The notes under the pieces are model-generated. The model saw nothing but the letters and a program-made list of their open reading frames with translations. It was not told where the DNA came from and did not search any database. Below are positions 54,809 to 63,582 of a stretch of DNA of 64,000 bases, piece after piece. How positions within the stretch are numbered: position 1 is the stretch's first letter; the number at the start of each line of letters is the position of its first letter. Origin of the DNA: Actinomadura atramentaria DSM 43919 (lineage in GTDB: Bacteria > Actinomycetota > Actinomycetes > Streptosporangiales > Streptosporangiaceae); the NCBI RefSeq assembly GCF_000381885.1, contig NZ_KB907219.1:124001-188000 (forward strand), given 5' to 3'. The position numbers and the translations under genes were made by a program.

Positions 54809-56020
54809 GTGACCCACAGCGCGCCACCGAACCACCGCGAACCCGACCGCGAACCCGGACCGGGCCGCGCCGAGGACGACGGCGACGACGGCGGCGCCCC
54901 CGGCCGCCCCCGCGGCAACGGCATCCACGTCGGCCGCGTCCTCGGCGTCCCCGTCTTCGTCTCCCCGAGCTGGTTCGTCGTCGCCGTCATCGTCACCCTG
55001 CTCTTCGAGAGCCAGGTCCACGACGTCGTCGCCCGCCCCGGCAGCTACGCCGTCGCCTTCGCCTACGCCCTCCTCCTCTACGGCTCGGTGTTCGTCCACG
55101 AACTCAGCCACGCCGTCACCGCCCGCGCCCTCCGCCTCCCCGTCCGCTCCGTCACCCTCCACATCCTCGGCGGCGAGACCTCCATCGGCCGCGAGGCCCG
55201 CGGCCCCGGCGGCGAGTTCCTCATCGCCTTCGCCGGACCCCTCACCAACCTCGTCCTCGCCGGACTCGGCGGCCTCGCCTCCGCCTACCTGCCCCTCCCG
55301 CCCGTCGCCCGCCTCCTCGTCGACGCCCTCACCTTCGCCAACCTCCTCGTCGGCGTCTTCAACCTCCTGCCCGGCCTGCCCCTGGACGGCGGCCGCCTCG
55401 TCCGCGCCGCCGTCTGGAAGATCACCGGCCGCAGCCGCAACGGCGCCCTCGCCGCCGGATGGGTCGGCCGCGGCGTCGCCGTCCTCTGCCTCGTCGCCGG
55501 CGCCTACCTCAGCACCCGCACCGCCGACGACGGCGGCGGCGTCGGCTGGCTCTCCCTCCTGTGGTCCGCGCTCGTCGCCTCCTTCATCTGGGTCGGCGCC
55601 AGCCAGGCCATCCGCGCCGAGCGGCTCCGCGACCGCATCCCCGGCCTCAGCGCCCGCCGCCTCGCCCGCCGCGCCGCCCTCGTCCCCGCCGACCTCCCCC
55701 TCGCCGAAGCCGTCCGCCGCGCCCAGACCGAACACGCCGGCGCCCTCGTCGTCACCGACCACGACGGCCGCCCCCGCGGCCTCGTCAGCGAGAAGGCCGT
55801 CACCGCCACCCCCGAGCACCGCCGCCCCTGGATCTCCACCGGCGACGTCTCCCGCGGCCTCGAACCCGGCCTCACCCTCGACGCCGACCTCGCCGGCGAA
55901 GCCCTCATCGACGCCATCCGCCGCGCCCCCGCCTCCGAATACCTCCTCCTCGAACCCGGCGGCGCCGTCTACGGCGTCCTCGCCACCGCCGACGTCGACC
56001 GCGCCTTCGCCGGCCGCTGA
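54809..56020 (+). CDS. Site-2 protease family (M50) metalloprotease with CBS domains
   Basis: 403 residues. A polar N-terminus (about 35 residues) is followed by membrane helices containing the zinc motif FVHELSHAVTA and the second motif LLPGLPLDGGRLVRA, both inside the membrane. The C-terminal half has two CBS repeats (PADLPLAEAVRRAQTEHAGA, LVVTDHDGRPRGLVSE, VYGVLATADVDR), which bind adenine nucleotides in related proteins. Intramembrane cleavage of anti-sigma factors or signal peptides is the expected role. GTG at 54809 with TAGCAT seven bases upstream suggests a leaderless mRNA. Confidence 0.9.
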   Translation: MTHSAPPNHREPDREPGPGRAEDDGDDGGAPGRPRGNGIHVGRVLGVPVFVSPSWFVVAVIVTLLFESQVHDVVARPGSYAVAFAYALLLYGSVFVHELSHAVTARALRLPVRSVTLHILGGETSIGREARGPGGEFLIAFAGPLTNLVLAGLGGLASAYLPLPPVARLLVDALTFANLLVGVFNLLPGLPLDGGRLVRAAVWKITGRSRNGALAAGWVGRGVAVLCLVAGAYLSTRTADDGGGVGWLSLLWSALVASFIWVGASQAIRAERLRDRIPGLSARRLARRAALVPADLPLAEAVRRAQTEHAGALVVTDHDGRPRGLVSEKAVTATPEHRRPWISTGDVSRGLEPGLTLDADLAGEALIDAIRRAPASEYLLLEPGGAVYGVLATADVDRAFAGR

Positions 56021-56074
56021 CCCCCCGCCGCGCCCAACCGGAACACCGCCCCGCGCCCGCTAGCCTTGTCCGTC

Positions 56075-57019
56075 ATGAGCGAACCTTCCCCGACGACCGC
56101 CCCCGCGCCGGTCACCCCGCCGGCCCCGGGCACGACCGGACGCGTCCCGCACGGCCCCTTCCGCCCCGGCGACCAGGTTCAGCTCACCGACCCCAAGGGC
56201 CGCATCAACACCATCACGCTGCAGCCCGGCAAGCTCTACCACTCCCACAAGGGCTCCATCCCCCACGACGACATCATCGGCAGCCCCGAAGGCAGCGTCT
56301 TCCGCTCCACCGGCGCTGTCGAGTACCTCGCCTTCCGGCCCCTGCTCACCGACTACGCCGTCCGCATGCCGCGCGGCGCCGCCGTCGTCTACCCCAAGGA
56401 CGCCGCCCAGATCGTCGCGCAGGCCGACATCTTCCCCGGCGCGCGCGTCATCGAGGCGGGCGCGGGCTCGGGCGCGCTGAGCTGCTTCCTGCTGCGCGCC
56501 GTCGGCGAGCACGGCACGGTGTCCTCCTACGAGCGCCGCCCCGACTTCGCCGACATCGCCCGCGCCAACGTCGAGAAGTTCTTCGGCGGTCCCCACCCGT
56601 CCTGGCGGCTCACCGTCGGGTCCCTGGAGGACGCCCTCGCCGAGACCGAGGTCGACCGCGTCGTCCTCGACATGCTCGCCCCCTGGGAGTGCGTCGACGC
56701 CGTCGCCAAGGCCCTCGTCCCCGGCGGCATGGTCTGCGCCTACGTCGCCACCACCACCCAGATGTCCCGCGTCGTCGAGGACCTGCGCGCCCACGGCGCG
56801 TTCGCCGAGCCCTACGCCTTCGAGACGCTGCTGCGCTCCTGGCACGTCGAGGGCCTCGCCGTCCGCCCCGACCACCGCATGATCGGCCACACCGGCTTCC
56901 TCGTCACCGCCCGCCGCCTCGCCGACGGCGTCACCCCGCCGCAGCGCCGCCGCCGGCCCGCCAAGGGCGCCCACCCCGCCGTCGAGACCGTCGAGACCGC
57001 CGAGCCGGACGAGGGCTGA
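56075..57019 (+). CDS. trmI: tRNA (adenine-58-N1)-methyltransferase TrmI
   Basis: About 314 residues. N-terminal Pro/Ala-rich stretch, then FRPGDQVQLTDPKGRINTIT and the HDDIIGSPEGSVFRS segment. The SAM motif is VIEAGAGSGALSCFLLRAVG, with YERRPDFADIARANVE and VVLDMLAPWE. It makes m1A58 in the T-loop of tRNA. In actinobacteria trmI lies upstream of the proteasome ATPase, as here. The ATG at 56075 is 8 bases after TAGCCT, with no ribosome binding site; a TTG at 56066 is the outer alternative. Confidence 0.93.
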   Translation: MSEPSPTTAPAPVTPPAPGTTGRVPHGPFRPGDQVQLTDPKGRINTITLQPGKLYHSHKGSIPHDDIIGSPEGSVFRSTGAVEYLAFRPLLTDYAVRMPRGAAVVYPKDAAQIVAQADIFPGARVIEAGAGSGALSCFLLRAVGEHGTVSSYERRPDFADIARANVEKFFGGPHPSWRLTVGSLEDALAETEVDRVVLDMLAPWECVDAVAKALVPGGMVCAYVATTTQMSRVVEDLRAHGAFAEPYAFETLLRSWHVEGLAVRPDHRMIGHTGFLVTARRLADGVTPPQRRRRPAKGAHPAVETVETAEPDEG

Positions 57020-57380
57020 CCGCGCCGCCCCGGCATGGTCTAGATCACACTACGCGTCCACGCCGCGCCCGGCCGTCGCCGCACGGCGGCCGGGCGCGCC
57101 GCGCCGCGCCCGACGCCGGAGCGATCTTCCCCGCTTCGCGCGGCCGCCGGAGACCGTGTCTGGAATCGGTAAATCCTCCCGTGCCGTGCCACCACGCCGC
57201 GCAGGAAACACCGCCCCACCAGGCCCGCACCGCAAACCCCGCGCCCCACCGCCGCCCCCCGCACCCCGCGCCCCACCGGTCCCCCGCGACACGACAACCG
57301 AAAGGGCAGGTTACGGAACCGCTCCAGATAGGTAGGGTCTCAATAGGTCGTCGGCTCTCTTCGTGAGGAGGTGACGGGGC
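57020..57380 (+). promoter_or_regulatory. Gene-free region with terminator hairpin and promoter before the proteasome ATPase
   Basis: About 360 bases without a gene. A 12-bp hairpin (CGCGCCCGGCCG and complement, 57064-57098) probably ends trmI transcripts. A possible promoter, TTACGG (57311-57316), 16 bases, TAGGGT (57333-57338), would start the ATPase mRNA near 57345, leaving a short leader with AGGAGG. Long pyrimidine-rich stretches lie between. Nothing else recognised. Confidence 0.5.
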
Positions 57381-59144
57381 GTGGCCGCTCGTGATGATGC
57401 TGGGGCGCGCAGCGCGCAGAACGACAAGGAGGTCAAGGACCTCCGGACGCAGGTGTCCTTCCTGGAGGAGGAGATCTCCGTACTGCGCCGCAAGCTCGCG
57501 GAATCCCCGCGCCAAGTACGGGTTCTAGAGGAACGTCTCCATGAGGCACAGGCCAACCTGGCCGCCGCCACGGGTCAGAACGAACGTCTCGTATCGACCC
57601 TGAAGGAAGCGCGCGAGCAGATCGTCGCGCTCAAGGAGGAAGTCGACCGGCTCGCGCAGCCTCCGTCCGGCTACGGGGTCTTCCTCGAAGCCAGGAGCGA
57701 TGGAACGGTCGACATCTTCACCGGCGGGCGCAAGCTCCGCGTGAACGTCAGCCCGTCCGTCGACGTCGAGGAACTCAAGCGCGGCCAGGAGGTCATGCTC
57801 AACGAGGCCCTCAACGTCGTCGAGGCCCTCGCCTTCGAACAGCAGGGCGAAGTGGTCATGCTCAAGGAACTCCTCGACGACGGCGAGCGCGCGCTCGTGA
57901 TCGCCCACGCCGACGAGGAGCGCATCATCAAGCTCGCCGAGCCGCTGCGCGGGGTCCCCCTCCGCGCCGGCGACTCGCTGATGCTCGACTCCCGGTCCGG
58001 CTACGCCTACGAGAAGATCCACAAGGCCGAGGTCGAGGAACTCGTCCTCGAGGAGGTGCCCGACATCTCCTACGAGGAGATCGGCGGGCTCGGCTCCCAG
58101 ATCGAACTGATCCGCGACGCCGTCGAACTGCCCTACCTGCACGCCGACCTCTTCCGCGAGCACCAGCTCCGGCCCCCCAAGGGCGTCCTGCTCTACGGCC
58201 CCCCGGGCTGCGGCAAGACCCTCATCGCCAAGGCCGTCGCCAACTCCCTCGCCAAGAAGGTCGCCGAGCAGACCGGCCAGGAGGGCAAGAGCTTCTTCCT
58301 CAACATCAAGGGCCCCGAACTCCTCAACAAGTACGTCGGCGAGACCGAGCGCCACATCCGGCTCGTGTTCCAGCGCGCCCGAGAGAAGGCCTCCGCCGGA
58401 ACCCCCGTCATCGTCTTCTTCGACGAGATGGACTCCATCTTCCGCACCCGCGGCTCCGGAGTCTCCTCCGACGTCGAGAACACCATCGTCCCCCAGCTCC
58501 TCAGCGAGATCGACGGCGTCGAGGGCCTGGAGAACGTCATCGTCATCGGCGCCTCCAACCGCGAGGACATGATCGACCCGGCGATCCTGCGCCCCGGCCG
58601 CCTCGACGTCAAGATCAAGATCGAACGCCCCGACGCCGAGGCCGCCAAGGACATCTTCTCCAAGTACCTCGTCGCCGGACTCCCGCTCCACCCCGAGGAC
58701 CTCGCCGAACACGGCGACAACGCGCCCGCCGCGATCGACGCCATGATCCAGCGCGTCGTCGAGCGGATGTACACCGAGAGCGAGGAGAACCGCTTCCTCG
58801 AGGTCACCTACGCCAACGGCGACAAGGAAGTCCTCTTCTTCAAGGACTTCAACTCCGGCGCCATGATCCAGAACATCGTCGACCGCGCCAAGAAGATGGC
58901 CATCAAGCAGTTCCTCGACACCGGCCAGAAGGGACTGCGCGTCCAGCACCTCCTCGCCGCCTGCGTCGACGAGTTCAGCGAGAACGAGGACCTGCCCAAC
59001 ACCACCAACCCCGACGACTGGGCCCGCATCTCCGGCAAGAAGGGCGAACGGATCGTCTACATCCGCACGCTCGTCTCCGGCACCAAGGGCGCCGAGGCCG
59101 GCCGCTCCATCGACACCGTCGCCAACACCGGCCAGTACCTCTGA
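57381..59144 (+). CDS. mpa: Proteasome-associated AAA ATPase (ARC/Mpa)
   Basis: 587 residues. Forms the hexameric ring that recognises pupylated proteins and unfolds them into the 20S proteasome. N-terminal coiled coil (about residues 17-90), two OB-type segments, then the AAA domain with Walker A YGPPGCGKTLIAKA (about residue 272), pore loop near LNKYVGETERHIR, Walker B VIVFFDEMDS, sensor ASNREDMIDP and RPGRLD. The end NTGQYL has the penultimate Tyr needed for docking to the proteasome. GTG at 57381 follows GAGGAGG. Dop follows at 59319. Confidence 0.96.
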   Translation: MAARDDAGARSAQNDKEVKDLRTQVSFLEEEISVLRRKLAESPRQVRVLEERLHEAQANLAAATGQNERLVSTLKEAREQIVALKEEVDRLAQPPSGYGVFLEARSDGTVDIFTGGRKLRVNVSPSVDVEELKRGQEVMLNEALNVVEALAFEQQGEVVMLKELLDDGERALVIAHADEERIIKLAEPLRGVPLRAGDSLMLDSRSGYAYEKIHKAEVEELVLEEVPDISYEEIGGLGSQIELIRDAVELPYLHADLFREHQLRPPKGVLLYGPPGCGKTLIAKAVANSLAKKVAEQTGQEGKSFFLNIKGPELLNKYVGETERHIRLVFQRAREKASAGTPVIVFFDEMDSIFRTRGSGVSSDVENTIVPQLLSEIDGVEGLENVIVIGASNREDMIDPAILRPGRLDVKIKIERPDAEAAKDIFSKYLVAGLPLHPEDLAEHGDNAPAAIDAMIQRVVERMYTESEENRFLEVTYANGDKEVLFFKDFNSGAMIQNIVDRAKKMAIKQFLDTGQKGLRVQHLLAACVDEFSENEDLPNTTNPDDWARISGKKGERIVYIRTLVSGTKGAEAGRSIDTVANTGQYL

Positions 59145-59162
59145 CCGGACCCGGCACCGCGC

Positions 59163-59202
59163 ACGGCGCGGCGGACCGCCCACCGGCGGACCGCCGCGCC
59201 GT
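59163..59202 (+). terminator. Hairpin after the proteasome ATPase gene
   Basis: 12-bp perfect stem (ACGGCGCGGCGG and complement) with a 16-base loop, 18 bases after the stop. No U-run. Supports separate transcription of dop. Confidence 0.5.
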
Positions 59203-59318
59203 CGCACGTCCGGCCCCGCGGCGTCCCCGCGCAGGTCACGACGGCGCCGCCCGCCACGCCGGCGCCCCGGACGGGCGTCCCGTGGCCTGGCCCCCGCCCT
59301 GCCTATAGGCTCGACCAT

Positions 59319-60839
59319 ATGAGTGTTCGGCGCGTCATGGGCATCGAAACCGAGTACGGCGTCTCCGTGCCCGGTCAGCCAGGGGCCAACGCGATGGTCA
59401 CCTCCTCGCAGGTCGTCAACGCCTACCTCGCGGCCTCCGCCGCCCGGGCCAGGCGGGCCCGGTGGGACTTCGAGGAGGAGAACCCGCTCCGCGACGCCCG
59501 CGGCTTCGACCTCGCCCGCGAGGTCGCCGACCCCACCCAGCTCACCGACGAGGACCTCGGCCTCGCGAACGTCATCCTCACCAACGGCGCCCGGCTCTAC
59601 GTCGACCACGCCCACCCCGAGTACTCCGCGCCCGAATGCACCAACCCCCTCGACGCCGTCGTCTGGGACAAGGCCGGCGAACGCGTGATGGCCGACGCCG
59701 CCGCCCGCGCCGCCCTCGTCCCCGGCGCCAACCCCATCCAGCTCTACAAGAACAACACCGACAACAAGGGCGCCTCCTACGGCTGCCACGAGAACTACCT
59801 CATGCGGCGCCAGACGCCGTTCGCCGACATCGTCCGCCACCTCACGCCGTTCTTCGTCTCCCGCCAGGTCGTCACCGGCGCCGGACGCGTCGGCATCGGC
59901 GTCGACGGCCGCGGCTCCGGCTTCCAGATCAGCCAGCGCGCCGACTTCTTCGAGGTCGAGGTCGGCCTGGAGACCACCCTCAAGCGCCCCATCATCAACA
60001 CCCGCGACGAACCCCACGCCGACCCCGACAAGTACCGGCGCCTCCACGTCATCATCGGCGACGCCAACATGAGCGAGGTCTCCACCTACCTCAAGCTCGG
60101 CACCACCGCCATCGTCCTGGCGATGATCGAGGACTCCTTCCTCACCGCCGACCTCAGCGTCGACGCGCCCGTCGCGTCCCTGCGCGCCGTGTCCCACGAC
60201 CCGGGCTGCAAGCACCTGCTCACCCTGCGCGACGGCCGCCGCATGACCGCCGTCCAGCTCCAGCTCGAATACCTCGAACAGTCCCGCAAGTACGTCGAGG
60301 ACCGCTACGGCGCCGACGTCGACGACATGACCAAGGACGTCCTCGACCGCTGGGAGTCCGTCCTCGCCCGCCTCGGCGACGACCCCATGCAGCTCTCCCG
60401 CGAACTCGACTGGGTCGCCAAGCTCGAACTCCTCGAGGGCTACCGCACCCGCGACGGCCTCGACTGGTCCCACCCCCGGCTCCAGCTCGTCGACCTCCAG
60501 TACACCGACGTCCGCCCCGACAAGGGCCTCTACAACCGGCTCGTCGACCGCGGCCGCATCGACCGCGTCGTCACCGAGGACCGGGTCCGCGCCGCCGTCG
60601 ACGACCCGCCCGAGGACACCCGCGCCTACTTCCGCGGCCGCTGCCTGCGCCAGTACGCCGAGAACGTCGCCGCCGCGTCCTGGGACTCGGTCATCTTCGA
60701 CGTCCCCGACCGCGAGTCCCTCCAGCGCGTGCCCACCCTCGAACCGCTGCGCGGCACCAAGGACCACGTCGGCGCGCTGCTCGACCAGTGCCGCACCGCC
60801 GCCGACCTCGTCGCGACCCTCACCGGCCGCAACGGCTGA
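59319..60839 (+). CDS. dop: Pup deamidase/depupylase Dop
   Basis: 506 residues, glutamine-synthetase-like fold. It converts the C-terminal Gln of Pup to Glu and removes Pup from substrates. Starts VRRVMGIETEYGVSVPGQPG, the metal and ATP site IETEYG; also ESPL-type EENPLRDARGFDLAR, LYVDHAHPEYSAPECTNP and NNTDNKGASYGCHENYL. The long loop after residue 35 (VVNAYLAASAARARRARW) is the Dop-specific insertion that distinguishes it from PafA. TATAGG nine bases before the ATG suggests a leaderless start. Needed here because Pup ends in Gln. Confidence 0.95.
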   Translation: MSVRRVMGIETEYGVSVPGQPGANAMVTSSQVVNAYLAASAARARRARWDFEEENPLRDARGFDLAREVADPTQLTDEDLGLANVILTNGARLYVDHAHPEYSAPECTNPLDAVVWDKAGERVMADAAARAALVPGANPIQLYKNNTDNKGASYGCHENYLMRRQTPFADIVRHLTPFFVSRQVVTGAGRVGIGVDGRGSGFQISQRADFFEVEVGLETTLKRPIINTRDEPHADPDKYRRLHVIIGDANMSEVSTYLKLGTTAIVLAMIEDSFLTADLSVDAPVASLRAVSHDPGCKHLLTLRDGRRMTAVQLQLEYLEQSRKYVEDRYGADVDDMTKDVLDRWESVLARLGDDPMQLSRELDWVAKLELLEGYRTRDGLDWSHPRLQLVDLQYTDVRPDKGLYNRLVDRGRIDRVVTEDRVRAAVDDPPEDTRAYFRGRCLRQYAENVAAASWDSVIFDVPDRESLQRVPTLEPLRGTKDHVGALLDQCRTAADLVATLTGRNG

Positions 60840-60840
60840 C

Positions 60841-60898
60841 CCGCCGCGCCCCGGACGCCGCCGCAGCCGCATGTCGCGGGCGCGGCGGCGCCGTCGTT
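60841..60898 (+). terminator. Terminator after dop
   Basis: 11-bp stem (CCGCCGCGCCC ... GGGCGCGGCGG, 60841-60851 and 60878-60888) with the downstream CGCCGTCGTTTC giving a short U-run. Lies immediately after the dop stop. Confidence 0.55.
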
Positions 60899-61065
60899 TC
60901 ACCGGTCCCCATTCGTGACCGGTTCGCCCGTTTCATCGGTTCGCGGCGGGGCCATAACCCTGCCAGGACTCCCGGCCCGGCCCGGGCGGTGAAACGGATC
61001 GCGGTATCCGCTGGCCGTCCATGATCGGGGATAGGCTGGGAGGACCGGCAGAGCGGAGGTACCAC

Positions 61066-61275
61066 ATGGCCACGAAGGACACCGGCGGTCAGAAGCAGAC
61101 CACGCGTCGCTCCGAGGAGACCGAGGAGACGCAGGCCACGACCGGCGAGGACGTCCAGGAGCGGCAGGAGAAGCTCACCGACGACGTCGACGCGATCCTC
61201 GACGAAATTGACGAAGTCCTTGAGGAAAATGCGGAGGAATTCATCCGCGGATATGTGCAAAAGGGCGGCCAATAG
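61066..61275 (+). CDS. pup: Prokaryotic ubiquitin-like protein Pup
   Basis: 69 residues, disordered and acidic. The N-terminus (ATKDTGGQKQTTRRSEE) threads into the Mpa pore in the known system. The middle RQEKLTDDVDAILDEIDEVL forms the helix that binds the Mpa coiled coil. The C-terminus is FIRGYVQKGGQ, ending Gly-Gly-Gln, so Dop must deamidate it before PafA can attach it to lysines. ATG at 61066 follows GGAGG at six bases; a possible -10 element TAGGCT is at 61032-61037. The last third is AT-richer than the start. A hairpin follows. Confidence 0.97.
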   Translation: MATKDTGGQKQTTRRSEETEETQATTGEDVQERQEKLTDDVDAILDEIDEVLEENAEEFIRGYVQKGGQ

Positions 61276-61283
61276 TATAAATA

Positions 61284-61320
61284 TCGGACATGTCTGATTC
61301 GAAGAATTGAGACAGTCCGA
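61284..61320 (+). promoter_or_regulatory. Intercistronic hairpin after pup
   Basis: TCGGAC-A-TGTCT (61284-61295) pairs with AGACAGTCCGA (61310-61320), one bulged A. A nested ATTC/GAAT pair lies inside. It is 8 bases after the pup stop in an AT-rich patch (TATAAATAT precedes it). No U-run follows. It may be an RNA-processing or stability element separating pup from the nuclease and proteasome genes, or an attenuator. Confidence 0.55.
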
Positions 61321-61364
61321 CTACCATGCCGGGTGGTGTCCCGGAGGGCGGGTGGGGGGTTGCG

Positions 61365-62525
61365 ATGCACGTGAAGACATGCCGCGACTGCGGCGAAACC
61401 AAAGCGGCCACCGAATTCTGGAAGCGAAAAGCGTCACCGGACGGCCTGTCGCTTTACTGCAAAAAATGCTTCGGCCTCCGGAATTCGACATCATATCGCG
61501 GCAAGCAGGCGGCGCTCGGGAAGAAGACGCGCCCCTACCGTCGCCACTCGGACGTGCCTGACGGCATGAAATACTGCCCCCGGTGTCAGGAGACGAAGCC
61601 CGTTTCCGAGTTCGGCGGCAATCGCTCTCAGCCCTCGGGTCTGGCCGCCTACTGCCGCCCGTGCCATAACCGGGTGATGAGCGACAACAAGCAGCGCCTC
61701 CACGGCGGCCAGCGCAATTACCTACTGAAACTCCGCTACGGCATCACGGCGGCGCAGGCGGACGACATGCGCGCGCGGCAGGGCCGCGTATGCCTGATCT
61801 GCCTGGACGGATCCGCCGTCCATGTCGACCACGACCACGAAACCGGCCTCGTTCGAGGAATTCTCTGTTTCTCCTGCAACGGTGCGCTGGGCCAGTTCGA
61901 CGACGACGTGCATCGAATGATTGAGGCGGCCGATTACCTGGAGAAGCGCACCTGGTACGTCCGGGCGCTTCAACTCGAACTGGGCACCGACCGGATCAGC
62001 GGCGCGGTGCTGCGCGGTTGGCGCGCGGAGCAGGGCGTCGGTTCGGGGCGGCCCGGATTCGACGGCGGCGGGAGACCGCTGGGTCGCGAGGCTCGACGGC
62101 ATTACCGCCTGCGGCGACGCTACGGTCTCGGCGCCGCCGACGTCGACGCGCTCGCCGCGATCCAGCGTGGTTTCTGCGCGGTGTGCTCCGAGCGTCCGGC
62201 GGAGAACGTCGACCACTGCCATCGCACCGGCACCGTCCGGGGTCTGCTGTGCGGTGGCTGCAACACGGGGATGGGGCAGTTCCGGGACGATCCGGCGGTG
62301 CTGCGGCGGGCCGCGGAGTACCTGTGCGGGTCGCTCGTCCGAGAGGTTCCGGCCGAGGACGGGGGGACGCGGTTGTCGTTCACGGTGCCGGACGTCGATC
62401 CGGCGTCGGTGCCGCCGGGCGGTTGGGGGCCGTACCGGCGGGCGGACGCGGAGCGTCGCCGCGCGGAGCGCGACCGGCAGGGTGTGCGGGAGTCGTGGAT
62501 CGCCGTTCCGGCGGGTGTCGGCTGA
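61365..62525 (+). CDS. Protein with duplicated zinc knuckles and duplicated endonuclease VII domains, in the proteasome locus
   Basis: 386 residues. Two Cys4 knuckles in tandem: Cys6/9/32/35 (CRDCGETKAATEFW) and Cys71/74/97/100 (CPRCQETKPVSEF). Then two recombination endonuclease VII (His-Me finger) domains. The first has Cys143/146, VDHDHETGLVRGILC and N172; the second has Cys271/274, VDHCHRTGTVRGLLC and N300. Both keep the zinc Cys, the Asp-His pair and the Asn expected for catalysis. T4 endonuclease VII cuts Holliday junctions and branched DNA. I chose the ATG at 61365 (GGGGGG upstream) over 61326. GC rises from about 52-63% near the start to about 80% at the end, suggesting a mosaic origin. 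Role with the proteasome unknown. Confidence 0.88.
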   Translation: MHVKTCRDCGETKAATEFWKRKASPDGLSLYCKKCFGLRNSTSYRGKQAALGKKTRPYRRHSDVPDGMKYCPRCQETKPVSEFGGNRSQPSGLAAYCRPCHNRVMSDNKQRLHGGQRNYLLKLRYGITAAQADDMRARQGRVCLICLDGSAVHVDHDHETGLVRGILCFSCNGALGQFDDDVHRMIEAADYLEKRTWYVRALQLELGTDRISGAVLRGWRAEQGVGSGRPGFDGGGRPLGREARRHYRLRRRYGLGAADVDALAAIQRGFCAVCSERPAENVDHCHRTGTVRGLLCGGCNTGMGQFRDDPAVLRRAAEYLCGSLVREVPAEDGGTRLSFTVPDVDPASVPPGGWGPYRRADAERRRAERDRQGVRESWIAVPAGVG

Positions 62526-62718
62526 GCGGGGAGGCGCTCCGGGAACCGGGGTCCGGGGCGCAGTGGCGTTGTCATGGTGTGAGCGGGGTTCGCGCTCGGC
62601 TGATCGCGGACGTGCGCGGGCGGCATGCGGTGGGGCGTGATGGAACAGTAGGGTCATAAGGTCCGCGCCGGTGTGTCCGGAAGGGCCCCGGCGTCGTGGT
62701 GGAGAGGGAAGGAGTCGC

Positions 62719-63567
62719 GTGGCGTCTCACGATGCGCACACCGGACGGTCGGCCGGGCTGTTCGCGAACCCGGGCACGTCCTCGTTCACGGATTTCCTGG
62801 GCGGTTATTCGCCGGATCTGCTGCCGGGCTCACGGTCGTTGCCGGAGGGCGCGTCGGCCGGGGACGAGATCCCGCACGGGACGACGATCGTGGCCGTCAC
62901 GTTCCCGGGCGGGGTGGTGATGGCGGGCGACCGGCGGGCGACCGCGGGGAACGTGATCGCGCAGCGCGACGTGGAGAAGGTGTTCCGCGCGGACGAGTTC
63001 TCGGCGATCGCGGTGGCGGGGACGGCGGGGCTGGGCATGGAGCTGGTCCGGTTGTTCCAGGTCGAGTTGGAGCACTACGAGAAGCGCGAGGGCCGGACCC
63101 TGTCGGTGGAGGGCAAGGCGAACCGGCTGGCGACGATGGTGCGCGGGAACCTGGCGATGGCGATGCAGGGTCTGGCGGTGGTGCCGTTGTTCGCGGGGTA
63201 CGACGAGGCGCGGGCCGAGGGCCGGATCTTCTCCTATGATCCGGCGGGCGGCCGGTACGAGGAGCGTGATTTCCACGCGATCGGGTCGGGGTCGGTCTTC
63301 GCGCGGGGTTCGTTGAAGAAGCTGTTCCGGCGTGATCTGTCGGCGGACGACGCGGCGCTGGCGTGTGTTCACGCGCTGTACGACGCGGCGGACGACGATT
63401 CGGCGACGGGCGGGCCCGATCTGGCGCGGGGGATCTATCCCGTGGTGGCGGTGGTGACGGCCGAGGGTTATCGCCGGCTGGGTGAGGACGAGGTCGGCGC
63501 GGTGGCGCGGGCCGTCGTCGAGGGACGTTACGACGCGCCGGGCGGGCCGACCGCCCCGCTGCGATAG
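62719..63567 (+). CDS. prcB: 20S proteasome beta subunit PrcB
   Basis: 282 residues, starting at the GTG 62719 with GAAGGAG upstream. A propeptide of about 54 residues ends at DEIPHG; autocleavage exposes Thr55 as the nucleophile (TTIVAVTFPGGVVMAGDRR). Catalytic partners Asp and Arg are in MAGDRRAT, and Lys in DVEKVFRADEFSAIAVAGTA. Forms the two inner seven-subunit rings of the proteasome core. The stop is 15 bases before the prcA start. An upstream frame extension to 62671 is not supported. Confidence 0.96.
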   Translation: MASHDAHTGRSAGLFANPGTSSFTDFLGGYSPDLLPGSRSLPEGASAGDEIPHGTTIVAVTFPGGVVMAGDRRATAGNVIAQRDVEKVFRADEFSAIAVAGTAGLGMELVRLFQVELEHYEKREGRTLSVEGKANRLATMVRGNLAMAMQGLAVVPLFAGYDEARAEGRIFSYDPAGGRYEERDFHAIGSGSVFARGSLKKLFRRDLSADDAALACVHALYDAADDDSATGGPDLARGIYPVVAVVTAEGYRRLGEDEVGAVARAVVEGRYDAPGGPTAPLR

Positions 63568-63582
63568 AAGGGATCCAGACCG

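Noticed and set aside
59319..60839. PafA, the Pup ligase
   Set aside because: The Dop-specific insertion after about residue 35 and the position between mpa and pup fit Dop. PafA would be expected downstream of prcA, outside the window.
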